DNA of 64,000 bases from Acidilobus sp. 7A (GCF_003431325.1 NZ_CP010515.1:744001-808000); one strand, 5' to 3'; counted from the stretch's first letter, positions 39,210 to 48,730 are shown. Numbers and translations: made by a program. Notes: generated by a model from the letters alone, not told the origin.

Positions 39210-39566
39210 TCATGGGAGAGGCGGAAGCTTGACCACCGTGACGGTGGCTATGGCGGCGAACACTAAGAAGACTATCCAGAACAGCACGTTGATGGTCGTC
39301 TCGTAGAGCTTTCCCTGGTGAAGCTCAAGCAGCATCCCCTTTACCCCGTTGAGGCCGTGGAACAGGGCCACGTAGGCCAGCAGAAGCAGGGCCCAGCCGT
39401 AGGAGACGTAGTCATGGTAGACCCAGGAGGAAGTGAGCGTCTGGTCCATGGTGGACGCGCCCCATATCCATGGGACCCTCTGGAGCAGGTGGAAGCCGAG
39501 CAGCCCAATCATGAGTATAGCAGTTATGTACTGCCAGAGCTGAATACTTGAGGCCCTACCAGCCAT
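39210..39566 (-). CDS. sdhD: Succinate dehydrogenase membrane anchor SdhD
   Basis: 118 residues with three membrane helices (about 10-28, 50-72, 92-112). H-x-x-N-G-V-K-G near 71-78 resembles the heme- or quinone-side helix end of SdhD-type anchors. It pairs with SdhC to hold heme b and the quinone site. This is the classical anchor type, not the cysteine-rich CCG-type SdhE found in Sulfolobus. It lies 11 nt after sdhC. Confidence 0.8.
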   Translation of the reverse strand: MAGRASSIQLWQYITAILMIGLLGFHLLQRVPWIWGASTMDQTLTSSWVYHDYVSYGWALLLLAYVALFHGLNGVKGMLLELHQGKLYETTINVLFWIVFLVFAAIATVTVVKLPPLP

Positions 39567-39577
39567 CCCCCATCACC

Positions 39578-40084
39578 TCACGAGAATATTATCACCCCAG
39601 CTATGAGCCACAGTACTATCCAGACGACAAAAACTGCGTAAAGCCACTGGCGCTGGGCCGCCCTGAATGTACCAGGCACATAAGGCGGCCTCGGGTCGCC
39701 AGGCCTCCCAACCCCTACCCCGAAGAACTCAGCCAGGAGCAGCCTGACCCCGTTGGGGGCGTGGAAGAGCACGGCGCCGGCCACTATGAACTCGCCTATC
39801 CTGAACGCCAGGCCCGACTCTATCGCCATTATGTGGTTCCACAGCGCCCAGCCCGAGAGCCCGCTATACGGGAAGTACTGGGACCAGACGGGCGAGTCAG
39901 TCTCAATTATGTGGGCCAGCAGGAAGGCCAGTATTATGAAGCCCGTCACCCTGTGGAGCACGAAGGCGACCCTCTCGGGGTTGTCCCTGGTCCTGACCGT
40001 CCAGGGGTTTAGGCTTGACCTCCAGAAGCCAGGCCTGTTAGGTAGCTCCTCCGGGTCCCTCCTGCCCTCTGCCAAGGTCATCAC
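39578..40084 (-). CDS. sdhC: Succinate dehydrogenase cytochrome b subunit SdhC
   Basis: 168 residues: an R-P-G-F-W-R-S-S-L-N-P-W-T-x-R N-terminus, then H-R-V-T-G-F-I near 45-51 (the SdhC signature with a heme-ligand histidine), three membrane helices (about 48-68, 90-115, 140-165) and H-A-P-N-G-V-R-L-L near 107-115. It starts 1 bp before the sdhA stop, consistent with translational coupling. Confidence 0.88.
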   Translation of the reverse strand: MMTLAEGRRDPEELPNRPGFWRSSLNPWTVRTRDNPERVAFVLHRVTGFIILAFLLAHIIETDSPVWSQYFPYSGLSGWALWNHIMAIESGLAFRIGEFIVAGAVLFHAPNGVRLLLAEFFGVGVGRPGDPRPPYVPGTFRAAQRQWLYAVFVVWIVLWLIAGVIIFS

Positions 40085-40085
40085 C

Positions 40086-41837
40086 TCAGTACTTCCTCTC
40101 CACAGGCTTCCAGGTAGTGAGCGTCACGGGCTGGTATGTAAACGAGACGCCGAGGTTCGTACTTACGTCCTTTACCGCAATTGTGTGCTTGAGCCAGTTC
40201 ACATCGTCCCTCTTGGGGTAGTCGGTCCTGTAGTGGGCGCCCCTGCTCTCGGTCCTGTTGAGGGCTGCCGCCGCGACGATCACGGCGTCCTGGAGCATGT
40301 TGTACGTCTCCAGGGCGGCCACCAGGTCCGTGTTGTAAATGGTGTCCTTGTCCTCGATGTAAACCGACGTCAGGAAGGAGTCCCTGAGCTTGAGGAGCTC
40401 TGAGAGGCCCTCGCTCATGTTGGTGTTGTCCCTGAAGACGTAGAAGTCCTTCATCATTATGTCGTGCATCTGTTTCTTCACCTGGTACGAGGGGGTGCCG
40501 CTCTCCCTCTTCAGGAGCCCCCAGACGAAGTCCTCCTCCTTCTTGGCCACATCAGGCTCCGGGCTTGAGGGCTCGCCTGCCTTGAGGGCGTACTCGCCGG
40601 CCAGCATCCCAGTTATCCTTCCGCTCACGAGGCACTCCGCCGTGGCGTTCCCCCCGAGCCTGTTGGCCCCGTGCACCGAGGCCGCGGCCGCCTCGCCTGC
40701 GGCGAAGAGGCCCTTGACCCACTTGCCGTCTGGCGTCATAACGCGATAGTATATGTCCGTTGCTATGCCCCCCATGTGGTAGTGCGCTGCCGGGAACACG
40801 GGCAGAGGCTCCTCGACGGGGTCTATGCCGACGTACCTTATCCCTATCTCCCTAATGTTCGGCAGCTTCTCGTTGATCTTCTCCTCGCCCAGGTGGGTCA
40901 TGTCAAGCTGGACGTACGGCATGCCCGAGGCCTCATCTATGAACGCCCTGCCCTGCAGGTACTCCGTGTATATCGCCCTGGAGACCACATCCCTTGGGGC
41001 CAGGTCGAGGAACTTCGGCGCGTACCTCGTCATGAACCTCTCCCCGTTCTTGTTCTTAAGTATGGCGCCCTCCCCCCTGGCGCCCTCGGTTATCAGGATG
41101 CCGTTGGGCACCAGGCCGGTTGGGTGGAACTGGACCATCTCCGGGTCCTTTATCGCGAGGCCGGCCCTGTAGGCCGCTGCCATCCCGTCGCCTGTCACCG
41201 TGTGGGCGTAGGTCGTGAACGGGTAGAGCCTGCCCAGGCCTCCCATTGCTATTATGGCTGCCTTGCTCCTGAACATGTACAGCTTGCCGTCCTTGAGGTT
41301 TATGGCGAAGAGGCCCTTGTAGGCGTTGTTCTCAATTATGAAGTCCGTGACGAACCACTCGTCATACCTCTCCCAGCCGTCGTACTGGAGCAGCTTGTTG
41401 TAAAGGGTCCTCATAGCTGCGTGCCCGAGCCTGTCGGCAGCCATGGTAGTTCTTGGGAAGCTGTGGCCCCCGAAGGGCCTCTGCATTATCCTTCCGTCAG
41501 GCCTGCGGCTCCACGGCATGCCCCAGTGGTCCAGAAGCAGTATCTCCTCAGGCATGATCTTAACGAAGTTCCAGACCACGTCCTGGTCAGCAAGGAAGTC
41601 AGACCCCTTTATCGTGTCCCAGGCGTGCAGGGTGAAGCTGTCGCCCTCCTGAGGGTAGAGGGCCGCCGCCGTGCCGCCCTCGGCGGCCACGCTGTGGCTC
41701 CTCATGAGCTGTACTTTGCTTACCATGCCCACGTTGAGCTTGTCGCCGTACCTCCTCTTTATCTCAACGGCGGCCCTAAGACCCGCTATGCCCGACCCTA
41801 CGATTACGATGTCATGATAAATGGTCTCCACGGGCAT
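40086..41837 (-). CDS. sdhA: Succinate dehydrogenase flavoprotein subunit
   Basis: 583 residues. FAD-binding start I-V-G-S-G-I-A-G-L-R-A-A near 11-22, H-S-V-A-A-E-G-G-T-A-A near 48-58 (covalent FAD histidine region), H-P-T-G-L near 240 and E-G-A-R-G-E-G near 252 (active site), H-Y-H-M-G-G near 360 and G-A-N-R-L-G-G-N-A near 396. It oxidises succinate to fumarate in the TCA cycle. First gene of sdhACDB; an AT-rich promoter lies in 41850-41940, with TATA-like strings near 41888 (cttttaaa) and 41862. Confidence 0.95.
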   Translation of the reverse strand: MPVETIYHDIVIVGSGIAGLRAAVEIKRRYGDKLNVGMVSKVQLMRSHSVAAEGGTAAALYPQEGDSFTLHAWDTIKGSDFLADQDVVWNFVKIMPEEILLLDHWGMPWSRRPDGRIMQRPFGGHSFPRTTMAADRLGHAAMRTLYNKLLQYDGWERYDEWFVTDFIIENNAYKGLFAINLKDGKLYMFRSKAAIIAMGGLGRLYPFTTYAHTVTGDGMAAAYRAGLAIKDPEMVQFHPTGLVPNGILITEGARGEGAILKNKNGERFMTRYAPKFLDLAPRDVVSRAIYTEYLQGRAFIDEASGMPYVQLDMTHLGEEKINEKLPNIREIGIRYVGIDPVEEPLPVFPAAHYHMGGIATDIYYRVMTPDGKWVKGLFAAGEAAAASVHGANRLGGNATAECLVSGRITGMLAGEYALKAGEPSSPEPDVAKKEEDFVWGLLKRESGTPSYQVKKQMHDIMMKDFYVFRDNTNMSEGLSELLKLRDSFLTSVYIEDKDTIYNTDLVAALETYNMLQDAVIVAAAALNRTESRGAHYRTDYPKRDDVNWLKHTIAVKDVSTNLGVSFTYQPVTLTTWKPVERKY

Positions 41838-41942
41838 TCAGGGCTTCGCCTCTTGTTAACTTACACAGGGGAGAAGGCACAGGAGGTTTAAAAGCAAGAA
41901 GTAATTGTTTACACATATACATCTTAAGGTAACAGCTAATGA

Positions 41943-42368
41943 CTACTTGGCCCTCAACTTCAAGCTCTCAACGTAGGACGAGTGGTCCAGGAACTTGGAC
42001 TTGTCGAGAATCCCCTTGACCTCTATCACCGCTATCCAGCCGCCGTCATATGGCTCCTTGTTTATAAGCTCAGGCCTGTCCAGGAGCTGCTCGTTGACAT
42101 CCTTAACGGTGCCCGTGACGGGCGAGTAGACCTCCGCCGTCGCCTTAACGGACTCCAGGACAGCGAGGTCCATGCCCTCCTTGACCTCCTGGCCCACCTT
42201 GGGCAGGTCAACGCCGACTATGTCCTTGAGCTGCCTCTGGGCGTAGTCAGTTATCCCGACCCTTATGGAGCTGCCCTCTACCTTAATCCACTCGTCGCTC
42301 TGCGTGTAGAGCAGGGAGTCGTCAACTAGGAAGGTCACCTTCCCGAGGCTCATCATGTACCTTGCCAA
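41943..42368 (-). CDS. gcvH: Glycine cleavage system H protein
   Basis: 141 residues, lipoyl-carrier fold: Y-T-Q-S-D-E-W-I-K near 21-29, V-G-I-T-D-Y-A-Q-R-Q-L, V-D-L-P-K-V-G, the lipoylation site V-L-E-S-V-K-A near 70-76 (lysine near 75), the Y-S-P-V-T-G-T-V turn and N-K-E-P-Y-D-G-G-W-I near the end. It shuttles the aminomethyl group between GcvP and GcvT, which are not in this window; in some archaea H-like proteins also serve lipoylation. A TATA box lies about 35-43 nt upstream of TTG 42368. Confidence 0.92.
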   Translation of the reverse strand: MARYMMSLGKVTFLVDDSLLYTQSDEWIKVEGSSIRVGITDYAQRQLKDIVGVDLPKVGQEVKEGMDLAVLESVKATAEVYSPVTGTVKDVNEQLLDRPELINKEPYDGGWIAVIEVKGILDKSKFLDHSSYVESLKLRAK

Positions 42369-42402
42369 GCCAGACGCCCCGAGCTTTGCCTGAGGTGGAT
42401 AA

Positions 42403-42411
42403 TTTATATAT
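42403..42411 (-). promoter_or_regulatory. TATA box of gcvH
   Basis: atatataaa on the - strand, 35-43 nt before the TTG at 42368. The strongest TATA-like string in the gcvH-tldD gap. Confidence 0.6.
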
Positions 42412-42506
42412 GTTCAAAGGGCCGCTCTCATCATCTATCAGCACATCGCAGCAGGGTTACACGAAGGTCTTGGCAGGGTCGGCCGACCAAGCTTAATGTT
42501 AACATC

Positions 42507-43910
42507 TTGAGCCTCGAAAACATTATTAATGCTTTAAACCTTGGGCCGCTGAGCCTCCTTCGGCGTAGGGCTGTGGAGTCCATAGACGAGGCGATGAGGC
42601 TCGGAGCCTCCTTCGCTGACCTAAGGTACTTCAGGGCTAGAACCATGGCGGTCAGCAGCACGGAGTCCAGGGAGGTCGTAAACAACTACGGCGTGAGCGA
42701 GGGCCATGCCCTGAGGGTCCTCGTCAACGGCTCCTGGGGCTACTACACCACCTCTGAGAGCTCGGTAGGCGCAGGGGCGGCGCGCGAGGCCTTCAAGTCG
42801 GCCTCCGGCCAGGGGAACGTCAGGGTCTACGAGCTCAGACCGCTGAGGGACAGGGTTGAGGTCAAGGTGAGGAGACCCCTGGCCGAGGACCCCGCTGAAG
42901 TGATGAGGGAGCTCAGGAGGATAAGGGAGCAGGTGAGGGCCCAGGAGCCCAGGGTTAAGTCAATAACCGTCAACTACTCCCAGGTGGAGTACGACAAGGG
43001 CTACTGGAGCAGCGACGGCAGGGACCTGGAGCTAAGGTACTCGATATCGAGGGTTTCGCTTACGGCGGTCGCCAGGGAGGGCGACGTCGTGGCCTCAGCC
43101 TACGCCTCAAAGTCCACCTACCTCGGCTACGCCCTTGAGGTGTTTGATGTAAATGAGCTCATAGACCTGCTGCTGAGGAGGCTGAGGTCCCAGCTCAAGG
43201 GGGTGACGGTGAGGCCGGGCCAGTACCAGGTGGTGCTGAGCCCTGACGTCTCTGGCGTCTTCGCCCACGAGGCCCTGGGCCACCTGGCGGAGGCGGACAT
43301 AGCGGTTGACGGCATACTCGGGAAGCTGAGGGGCAGGAGGGTGGCGGCTGACTTCGTCAACGTCTCTGACTCGCCCCAGCTTGACGACCCGATGGCCATA
43401 GGCATAACCCCGTACGACGACGAGGGCGTGAGGGGAAGGGAGGTCAAGATAATAGAGGGAGGCGTCATGAGGGAGCTCATGAACGACAGGTCCTACGCCG
43501 CCTCCCTGGGCGAGGAGCCCACGGGCAACGGGAGGGCGGAGGACTTCAGGAGCAGCGTCGTGGTGAGGATGAGGAACACCTACTTCAAGCCCGGCGACAT
43601 GAGTCTCGAGGAGCTGCTGGAGGGCGTGAAGGACGGCTTCCTGATGGAGTCTGTGATGGGAGGACAGACGAGCAATGACGGCACGTTCCAGTTCGGCATA
43701 CAGGAGGGCTACCGCGTTGTTAACGGGGAGGTGAGGGAGCCCATAAGGGGCGCCGGCATAGCGGGCTACACCATAGAGACCATAGGCAACATAGACGGGG
43801 TCAGCAGGGACTTCAAGGTGTGGCCCGGTGTGTGCGGCAAGGCAGGGCAGAGTGTCTTCGTGGGCACTGGCGGGCCCTACGTCAGGGTCTCTAAGATGAA
43901 GGTGGGATGA
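42507..43910 (+). CDS. tldD: TldD, metalloprotease subunit
   Basis: 467 residues of the PmbA/TldD family. The zinc-site H-E-A-L-G-H near 253-258 (an H-E-x-x-x-H motif) marks the catalytic TldD subunit; later G-G-Q-T-S-N-D-G and G-x-G-G-P-Y near the end match the family. With TldE it forms a heterodimer that degrades unfolded peptides and, in bacteria, matures microcins and cleaves CcdA. TTG start at 42507, with a weak cttaatg TATA-like string about 17 nt upstream. tldE starts 1 nt after its stop. Confidence 0.92.
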   Translation: MSLENIINALNLGPLSLLRRRAVESIDEAMRLGASFADLRYFRARTMAVSSTESREVVNNYGVSEGHALRVLVNGSWGYYTTSESSVGAGAAREAFKSASGQGNVRVYELRPLRDRVEVKVRRPLAEDPAEVMRELRRIREQVRAQEPRVKSITVNYSQVEYDKGYWSSDGRDLELRYSISRVSLTAVAREGDVVASAYASKSTYLGYALEVFDVNELIDLLLRRLRSQLKGVTVRPGQYQVVLSPDVSGVFAHEALGHLAEADIAVDGILGKLRGRRVAADFVNVSDSPQLDDPMAIGITPYDDEGVRGREVKIIEGGVMRELMNDRSYAASLGEEPTGNGRAEDFRSSVVVRMRNTYFKPGDMSLEELLEGVKDGFLMESVMGGQTSNDGTFQFGIQEGYRVVNGEVREPIRGAGIAGYTIETIGNIDGVSRDFKVWPGVCGKAGQSVFVGTGGPYVRVSKMKVG

Positions 43911-43911
43911 G

Positions 43912-45168
43912 ATGGAGGCTATCTCAAGGCTCCTGGGCGAGGCCTCAGCCTCAGGGGCGCAGGCAGAGGTGATCTACGTCAGGTCGCGCTCAGTGGAGCT
44001 CTCCTGGGAGAAGATGAAGCAGTACGGCATGACTTACGTCGAGGAGGGCTGCGGCCTCAGGGTCGTCAAAGATGGCAGGGTTGGCTTCGCTTACTCTAAC
44101 AGGTGCAGCGGGGACCTAGTCAAGATGGCCCTCTCGGCCGCCAAGGCCTCGGAGCCGGACAGCGCCAACTCCCTGCCCGCCCCCGAGCCCGTGCAGCCCA
44201 TCGAGGGCTCCTACGACAGCTCCCTCGAGGAGCCCTGGGAGGCCCTGAGGGGCTTCATGGAGGCGGTGCTCTCCTACAGGGGAGGGCACCTTAACATAAT
44301 CTCTGCAAGGGCATGGGGAGGCACCGCCCTGGTCAGCGTGGCGAGCACGGAGGGCGTCGACGTCAGCTCCAGCGCCTCCTTCGTCGGCGCCGCGGCCACG
44401 GGCAACTACATGGGGGAGAGCTACGTCGGGCCTGAGATATACGAGTACGGCGACTCAAGGGCGGCCAGGGGCGTCAAAGTTGACGACTTCATGAGGGAGC
44501 TCTCGAGGAAGGCGGAGCTGACAGGCAAGAGGGAGCAGCTGAAGAGGACTGACAGGCCGGTGGCGCTCACCCCTAAGGCCATCAACGAGCTCCTCTTCCC
44601 CCTGCTAAACCACGCCGTAAGCCTTGAGAGCGTCTACAGGTCAAGGTCCCCGCTCAAGCCAGGGGACTTCGTGGGCAACAGGGTCACAGTAATTGATAAC
44701 CCGAGGCTGCCGGAGGGCGCCTGGTCCAGGCCCTTCGACGGCGAGGGCCTGCCGACTAGGGAGGTCGCAGTGATTGACGCAGGCACCTTCAGGACGCCGC
44801 TCTCAAACACCTTCTGGGCCAACAAGGCTGGCGGGGTCAACACCCACTCCTCCTGGAGGACCTTCATGACGCTCCCAGCAATATCAGCTACCTACCTAGT
44901 GATTGACGCTCAGGGCGCCGGCGACCTGGGGGACGCGGTCTTTGTTGATCAGGTCCAGGGGGTTCACACGAGCAACTTCGACACAGGCGAGTTCGCTGTA
45001 AACGCGGCGATAGCCTGGGACGGCGACGGGGGGCTGAGGGAGTTCGTGCTCTCAGGCGACCTAAAGCAGCTTCTTGGGGGTCTAGTGGGCCTGGCCCCAG
45101 ACAGGAGGAGGTACGGGAGGGTGGTCAGCGGCACGGCCCTAGTGCAGGGCCTCCGCATCTCCTCATGA
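43912..45168 (+). CDS. tldE: TldE (PmbA-like) partner subunit
   Basis: 418 residues of the same fold as TldD but without H-E-x-x-x-H, as expected of the non-catalytic TldE/PmbA partner. Shared traits: an early V-E-E-G-C-G-L-R-V-V-K-D-G-R strand, a late Q-G-V-H-T-S-N-F-D-T-G-E-F and a G-T-A-L-V-Q-G-L-R end. One base separates it from tldD, so it is certainly co-transcribed. Confidence 0.9.
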   Translation: MEAISRLLGEASASGAQAEVIYVRSRSVELSWEKMKQYGMTYVEEGCGLRVVKDGRVGFAYSNRCSGDLVKMALSAAKASEPDSANSLPAPEPVQPIEGSYDSSLEEPWEALRGFMEAVLSYRGGHLNIISARAWGGTALVSVASTEGVDVSSSASFVGAAATGNYMGESYVGPEIYEYGDSRAARGVKVDDFMRELSRKAELTGKREQLKRTDRPVALTPKAINELLFPLLNHAVSLESVYRSRSPLKPGDFVGNRVTVIDNPRLPEGAWSRPFDGEGLPTREVAVIDAGTFRTPLSNTFWANKAGGVNTHSSWRTFMTLPAISATYLVIDAQGAGDLGDAVFVDQVQGVHTSNFDTGEFAVNAAIAWDGDGGLREFVLSGDLKQLLGGLVGLAPDRRRYGRVVSGTALVQGLRISS

Positions 45169-45216
45169 GCGTCTCAGCTTTTATTTCCCGGCGGACATCA
45201 GCAGGCACGAGCAGCC

Positions 45217-45720
45217 TTGGGCGCCTCAAGGGCCTTCGCAATAGTAGTGCTCGTAATATTCCTGGTCGCCATCTTCTCAGCGCTAGCCTACGTCGTACCG
45301 CTGCCCCGCAGGGGCCAGCTAACTACGTCAACGCGTGCAGCCTCAAGCACCAGGACGGCCAGGGTAACCAGAACTACATCAACGACAGCCACTGAGACCA
45401 CAACTAGCCCGCCTGCCCCGCAGGGCAGCGCCCTCGCCATAGTTGAGGTGATCCCAAGGAACACGAGCGGGGTCCTTAACGTCACCGCCCTGGTTTTCTA
45501 TGACGGCTTCAACTCAACCAACCTCACCTACGCCGCGCTTAGGTGGCCCAACGGCACGGTGGCCTGCAGCAGGGAGCTGAACATAACCGTGAAGTACTAC
45601 TCTGACACCAGGGTATGGGTGAGCTGCGAGGGCGTGCCCTTCAGGCCGGGTGAACAGATCTACATAACAGTGATGGGTTCAGCTAACGAGACCGCGTCCT
45701 ACGAGATTACCGTTCCCTGA
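45217..45720 (+). CDS. Membrane-anchored outside protein with Ser/Thr linker
   Basis: 167 residues: a membrane helix (A-I-V-V-L-V-I-F-L-V-A-I-F, about 7-26), then about 40 residues almost all Thr, Ser, Arg and Ala (a likely O-glycosylated spacer, about 35-70), then a ~95-residue beta-sandwich-like domain with several N-x-S/T sites and two cysteines. No known family. It lies 10 nt before the SLC13-like carrier gene. A TATA-like cttttattt lies about 35 nt upstream of TTG 45217. It could be an accessory of the carrier. Confidence 0.65.
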   Translation: MGASRAFAIVVLVIFLVAIFSALAYVVPLPRRGQLTTSTRAASSTRTARVTRTTSTTATETTTSPPAPQGSALAIVEVIPRNTSGVLNVTALVFYDGFNSTNLTYAALRWPNGTVACSRELNITVKYYSDTRVWVSCEGVPFRPGEQIYITVMGSANETASYEITVP

Positions 45721-45730
45721 GGTGTAGCAC

Positions 45731-47392
45731 TTGCTCTCCATAAAGGCCTACGAGGCCCTCGCTTTGCTGGCCTTCTCTGCTGCACTGCTGATCTCAAGGA
45801 GGCTGAGGCACGACGTAGTGGGCGTCATAACTGCCCTGGCCCTTGTGGCCCTCGGGCTGGTTAGTCCATTACAGGCGCTCTCTAACCTGTCCTCAGTGGC
45901 CGTGGTGGTCCTCGCCTCAGCCATGATAATAGCTGGCGTCGTGGCCGACTCAGGAGTCCTTGACGTCCTGGGCGACAGAATAGCCTCGAGGGTCACGAGC
46001 GGCCTCCTGGTAATAGTAATCGTACTGTTGATATCACTGTTCAGCTCCGGCTTCGTGAGCGACGTGGCCCTGACGTTCATGTTCATGCCCCTGATATACA
46101 GCGTGGCGTCACGTGTGAGGAGGCCCGCCTCTAGGTACCTGATGCTGCTCTCATATGCAGCCATACTCGGCGGGAGGTACACTATAATTGGCACCTCGTC
46201 AAACATAGTGCTTGAGGGCCTCTGGACCCAGAGGTTTGGGAGGCCCCTTGGCATATTCTCGACGCTCCCGGTTGGCCTCGCTGCCGCCCTGGCCGGCCTT
46301 GGGGTTGCCATAGCCTTAGTGCCCCTCCTGGTCAGGGGGAGCGCCAAGGGGACTGCAAGCCTTGAGATGGTTGGGAAGCATGAGATACTGATAGAGGCTG
46401 ACGTTGAGGAGGGGAGCGAAGTGGTCGGCCTAAACATAAGGCAGGCTGAGGAGAAGCTGGGGGCCAGGATAAGGCTGCTGAGGGGGGCGCTGTCGATATA
46501 CTCGAGACGCACAATAAGGGCAGGGGACAAGCTCATACTTTCAGTTGAGAGGGACAGGCTGCCGGTCATAATGAGCGTCAAGGGCCTCAGGACAGGGCTT
46601 GGCCAGGGCCCCTTCTACGAGCTCCTGGTCACGGGGAGCTCCGCAGTTGTTGGAAACACTATATATGAGGTTAACATGAGGCTCAGGGACGTTAAGGTTG
46701 TTGGCGTTGCCACCAGGAACAGCCTCGGGAGCATAAGGAGCTACGCCCTGGCCCCGGGCGACATAGTCCTTGTAGAGGGCGATGAGAAGGCCGTGGCGCA
46801 GGCGGCCGACGCCTACAGGCTCACGCCGCTGACCACGACGCCCGTCAAGTCGCTTAACGTCAGGGCCGCGGCCTCAGGCCTCCTGGGACTCTCCGTGGCC
46901 CTAGCTGCCTCAGCTGCCGGACTCAACATGGCGCTGAGCTTCCTTGCCGGGGCGCTGCTTGCAGTCATCCCGCAGCCAGGGTCGCTGAGGAAGGTCTACT
47001 CCTACGTGGACTGGTCGGCAATAGTCTTCATCGGCACCTACCTCTCGATGGGGGAGGCGCTGATAAGCTCAGGGCTTGGGAGCGCCATGAGCTTCATGGC
47101 CTCCTCCCCGCTCCTGCTCATGCTGGCCGGCGTTGTCCTTGCAAACCTGGTGGGCAACGTGGCGTCGGCGATAATACTTGGACCCCTGGCCATCAGCTCG
47201 CCCCACCCCCTCACAGCAGTGATTGCCCTCTCCATGGCCGTGTCATCAACTTTCATAACGCCGTTCTCCCACCCGGCCAACCTGGTTGTCTACTCAGCTG
47301 GGGGCTACACCCCCAGTGACTTCGCCAAGGCCGGCGTGCCCGTGGCTCTGACAGTAATTGTGGTCACGGCCCTGATGCTTCACCTGTTCTAG
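45731..47392 (+). CDS. SLC13/DASS-type anion carrier with TrkA-C (RCK_C) domains
   Basis: 553 residues: about 5-6 membrane helices (1-205), two soluble TrkA-C/RCK_C-like domains (about 215-290 with I-R-A-G-D-K-L-I-L-S-V and 295-370 with L-A-P-G-D-I-V-L-V-E-G-D), then 5-6 more helices. G-T-S-S-N-I-V near 156-162 and T-P-F-S-H-P-A-N near 515 match the two substrate- and sodium-binding hairpins of DASS carriers (SNT-type motifs). It probably moves sulfate or dicarboxylates with Na+ or H+. The soluble domains may sense a ligand. Paired with the upstream anchored protein. Confidence 0.85.
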   Translation: MLSIKAYEALALLAFSAALLISRRLRHDVVGVITALALVALGLVSPLQALSNLSSVAVVVLASAMIIAGVVADSGVLDVLGDRIASRVTSGLLVIVIVLLISLFSSGFVSDVALTFMFMPLIYSVASRVRRPASRYLMLLSYAAILGGRYTIIGTSSNIVLEGLWTQRFGRPLGIFSTLPVGLAAALAGLGVAIALVPLLVRGSAKGTASLEMVGKHEILIEADVEEGSEVVGLNIRQAEEKLGARIRLLRGALSIYSRRTIRAGDKLILSVERDRLPVIMSVKGLRTGLGQGPFYELLVTGSSAVVGNTIYEVNMRLRDVKVVGVATRNSLGSIRSYALAPGDIVLVEGDEKAVAQAADAYRLTPLTTTPVKSLNVRAAASGLLGLSVALAASAAGLNMALSFLAGALLAVIPQPGSLRKVYSYVDWSAIVFIGTYLSMGEALISSGLGSAMSFMASSPLLLMLAGVVLANLVGNVASAIILGPLAISSPHPLTAVIALSMAVSSTFITPFSHPANLVVYSAGGYTPSDFAKAGVPVALTVIVVTALMLHLF

Positions 47393-47493
47393 GTGCTCAG
47401 GCAGCTCGTGCTGCGGTCATCGCGGCCCCGCGCTCTCCAGAGGTGCATCCTCCTCATCGCAGTTTTAGCATTCTTTGGGCGGCCTAATAAGCT

Positions 47494-48672
47494 TCAGCTC
47501 ACCTCAGGCCCCCTGAGGTACCAGGCTATCGACGCCGTTGCCCCCACGGCCCAGAGGACCACGTTATATATCATGTACTGGAGCTGTGTGAAGTTCGCCA
47601 GGTAGAACACTGAGGCGGCGTAGAGCGCGTAAGGCACTACCCTGACTATTGCTATTGCCGTGCCCCTGTAGCCGACAGGGAATGCGAGGGGCTCGAGTAT
47701 GACCCTCGCCGCCCACGCCATCTCCCCGAAGACCCCGTTGACCAGGAGGAGGTAGGTGAAGAGCATGAAGCTGTGAGCGACGTAGCCGAGGACCGCGGCT
47801 GCGACAGCCATGGAGGCCAGGCCGCCAACGTAGCTCACAGCCGTCAGCGCCCTGCTCCCGGCCGGCCTTAGGACTGCCAGAGCGAGCGGGCCCCCCACGA
47901 GCTCGCCGACGTTGTAAATCACCAGCAACAGGCCTGTGCTCCTGGGGAAGAGGTAGGGGCCTATGGTGAGGGCAAGGAAGGCGTAGGTGAGCGCAGTGGC
48001 TATGACGAGGGAGGTGAGCACGGCGACCCTGAAGGCCAGCCCAGGCCCCTCGCCCGGCCCCGCCACCCTGCCCCTGGCCTCCTCTGGCAGGGACTCCCAC
48101 TCAGGCGACTCGGGCAGCAGGAACCTGGTGACCAGGAGCACAGCAATGGCAGCCCCGAGGGTTACGGCGAGCGAGTATATGGCGGCGCTGACAGGTATTG
48201 CGTTGCTCTGGTAGAGCATCATTATGAGGCCGTCTATGAGGACCCCAAGGTTGGATATGTCAGTTATAAGTATCAGCGCCGCCGTCCTTTGGCCCCTCCC
48301 GAAGACCTCGGCGAGGTAGGCCAGCACAGCCGGCATTTCGCCGCCGAGGCCGACCTGAGCCACGGCGAGGCTCGCTATGAGGGCCGCCAGGGGCCATCTG
48401 TACTCAAGGGCCAGGAGGGCCGCGAGGGAGCCAAGGCCGTAGAGGGCGAGGGTCACTATGAATGAGGGCTTCCTGCCAATGACGTCAGCTAGCCTGCCCA
48501 CAGTCAAGTTGCCTATCAGCGTGCCCACCGGTATCATGAGGAACATGAGCGTGTCGGCCCACTGCGGCGCCGAGGACCATATTGCCACCACGGGAACCAT
48601 GCCGAGGACCAGGCCGTAGGCAACCATGGAGACGCTCATGGAGGCAGCTATCAGGGCCCTGCCGGCCTTCAA
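47494..48672 (-). CDS. Major facilitator superfamily transporter
   Basis: 392 residues, twelve predicted helices. Motif A G-R-L-A-D-V-I-G-R-K-P near 58-68 and its half-copy A-E-V-F-G-R-G-Q-R-T near 125. It looks like a metabolite:H+ symporter-type MFS. Its TTG start lies 46 nt downstream of the palindrome CTGAACGTTCAG (48719-48730) shared with the two genes upstream, so it is likely controlled with the amino-acid permease and aminotransferase. Confidence 0.88.
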   Translation of the reverse strand: MKAGRALIAASMSVSMVAYGLVLGMVPVVAIWSSAPQWADTLMFLMIPVGTLIGNLTVGRLADVIGRKPSFIVTLALYGLGSLAALLALEYRWPLAALIASLAVAQVGLGGEMPAVLAYLAEVFGRGQRTAALILITDISNLGVLIDGLIMMLYQSNAIPVSAAIYSLAVTLGAAIAVLLVTRFLLPESPEWESLPEEARGRVAGPGEGPGLAFRVAVLTSLVIATALTYAFLALTIGPYLFPRSTGLLLVIYNVGELVGGPLALAVLRPAGSRALTAVSYVGGLASMAVAAAVLGYVAHSFMLFTYLLLVNGVFGEMAWAARVILEPLAFPVGYRGTAIAIVRVVPYALYAASVFYLANFTQLQYMIYNVVLWAVGATASIAWYLRGPEVS

Positions 48673-48718
48673 GGGGGTGCGCCTGGAGGGCCTGGGCGCC
48701 TGAGGGAAAAGAGGCCTG

Positions 48719-48730
48719 CTGAACGTTCAG
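48719..48730. promoter_or_regulatory. Palindromic operator upstream of the MFS gene
   Basis: CTGAACGTTCAG, a perfect 12-bp palindrome; on the - strand the following CAGCAGGCCTCTTTTCC is similar to the sequence at 50223. The TGA stop of the APC permease lies inside it. The first base of the palindrome is 46 nt from the MFS start codon. Confidence 0.65.

Noticed and set aside
38536-39306. Open frame of 256 codons antisense to sdhB
   Set aside because: Shadow of sdhB, which has all iron-sulfur motifs.
40671-41891. Open frame of about 400 codons on the + strand opposite sdhA
   Set aside because: It mirrors the codon bias of sdhA (antisense of AGG/GAG-rich DNA rarely gives stops); no protein-family features.
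45305-45420. Repetitive ACG/ACC-rich tract considered as a DNA repeat
   Set aside because: It is the in-frame Thr/Ser linker of the protein at 45217.
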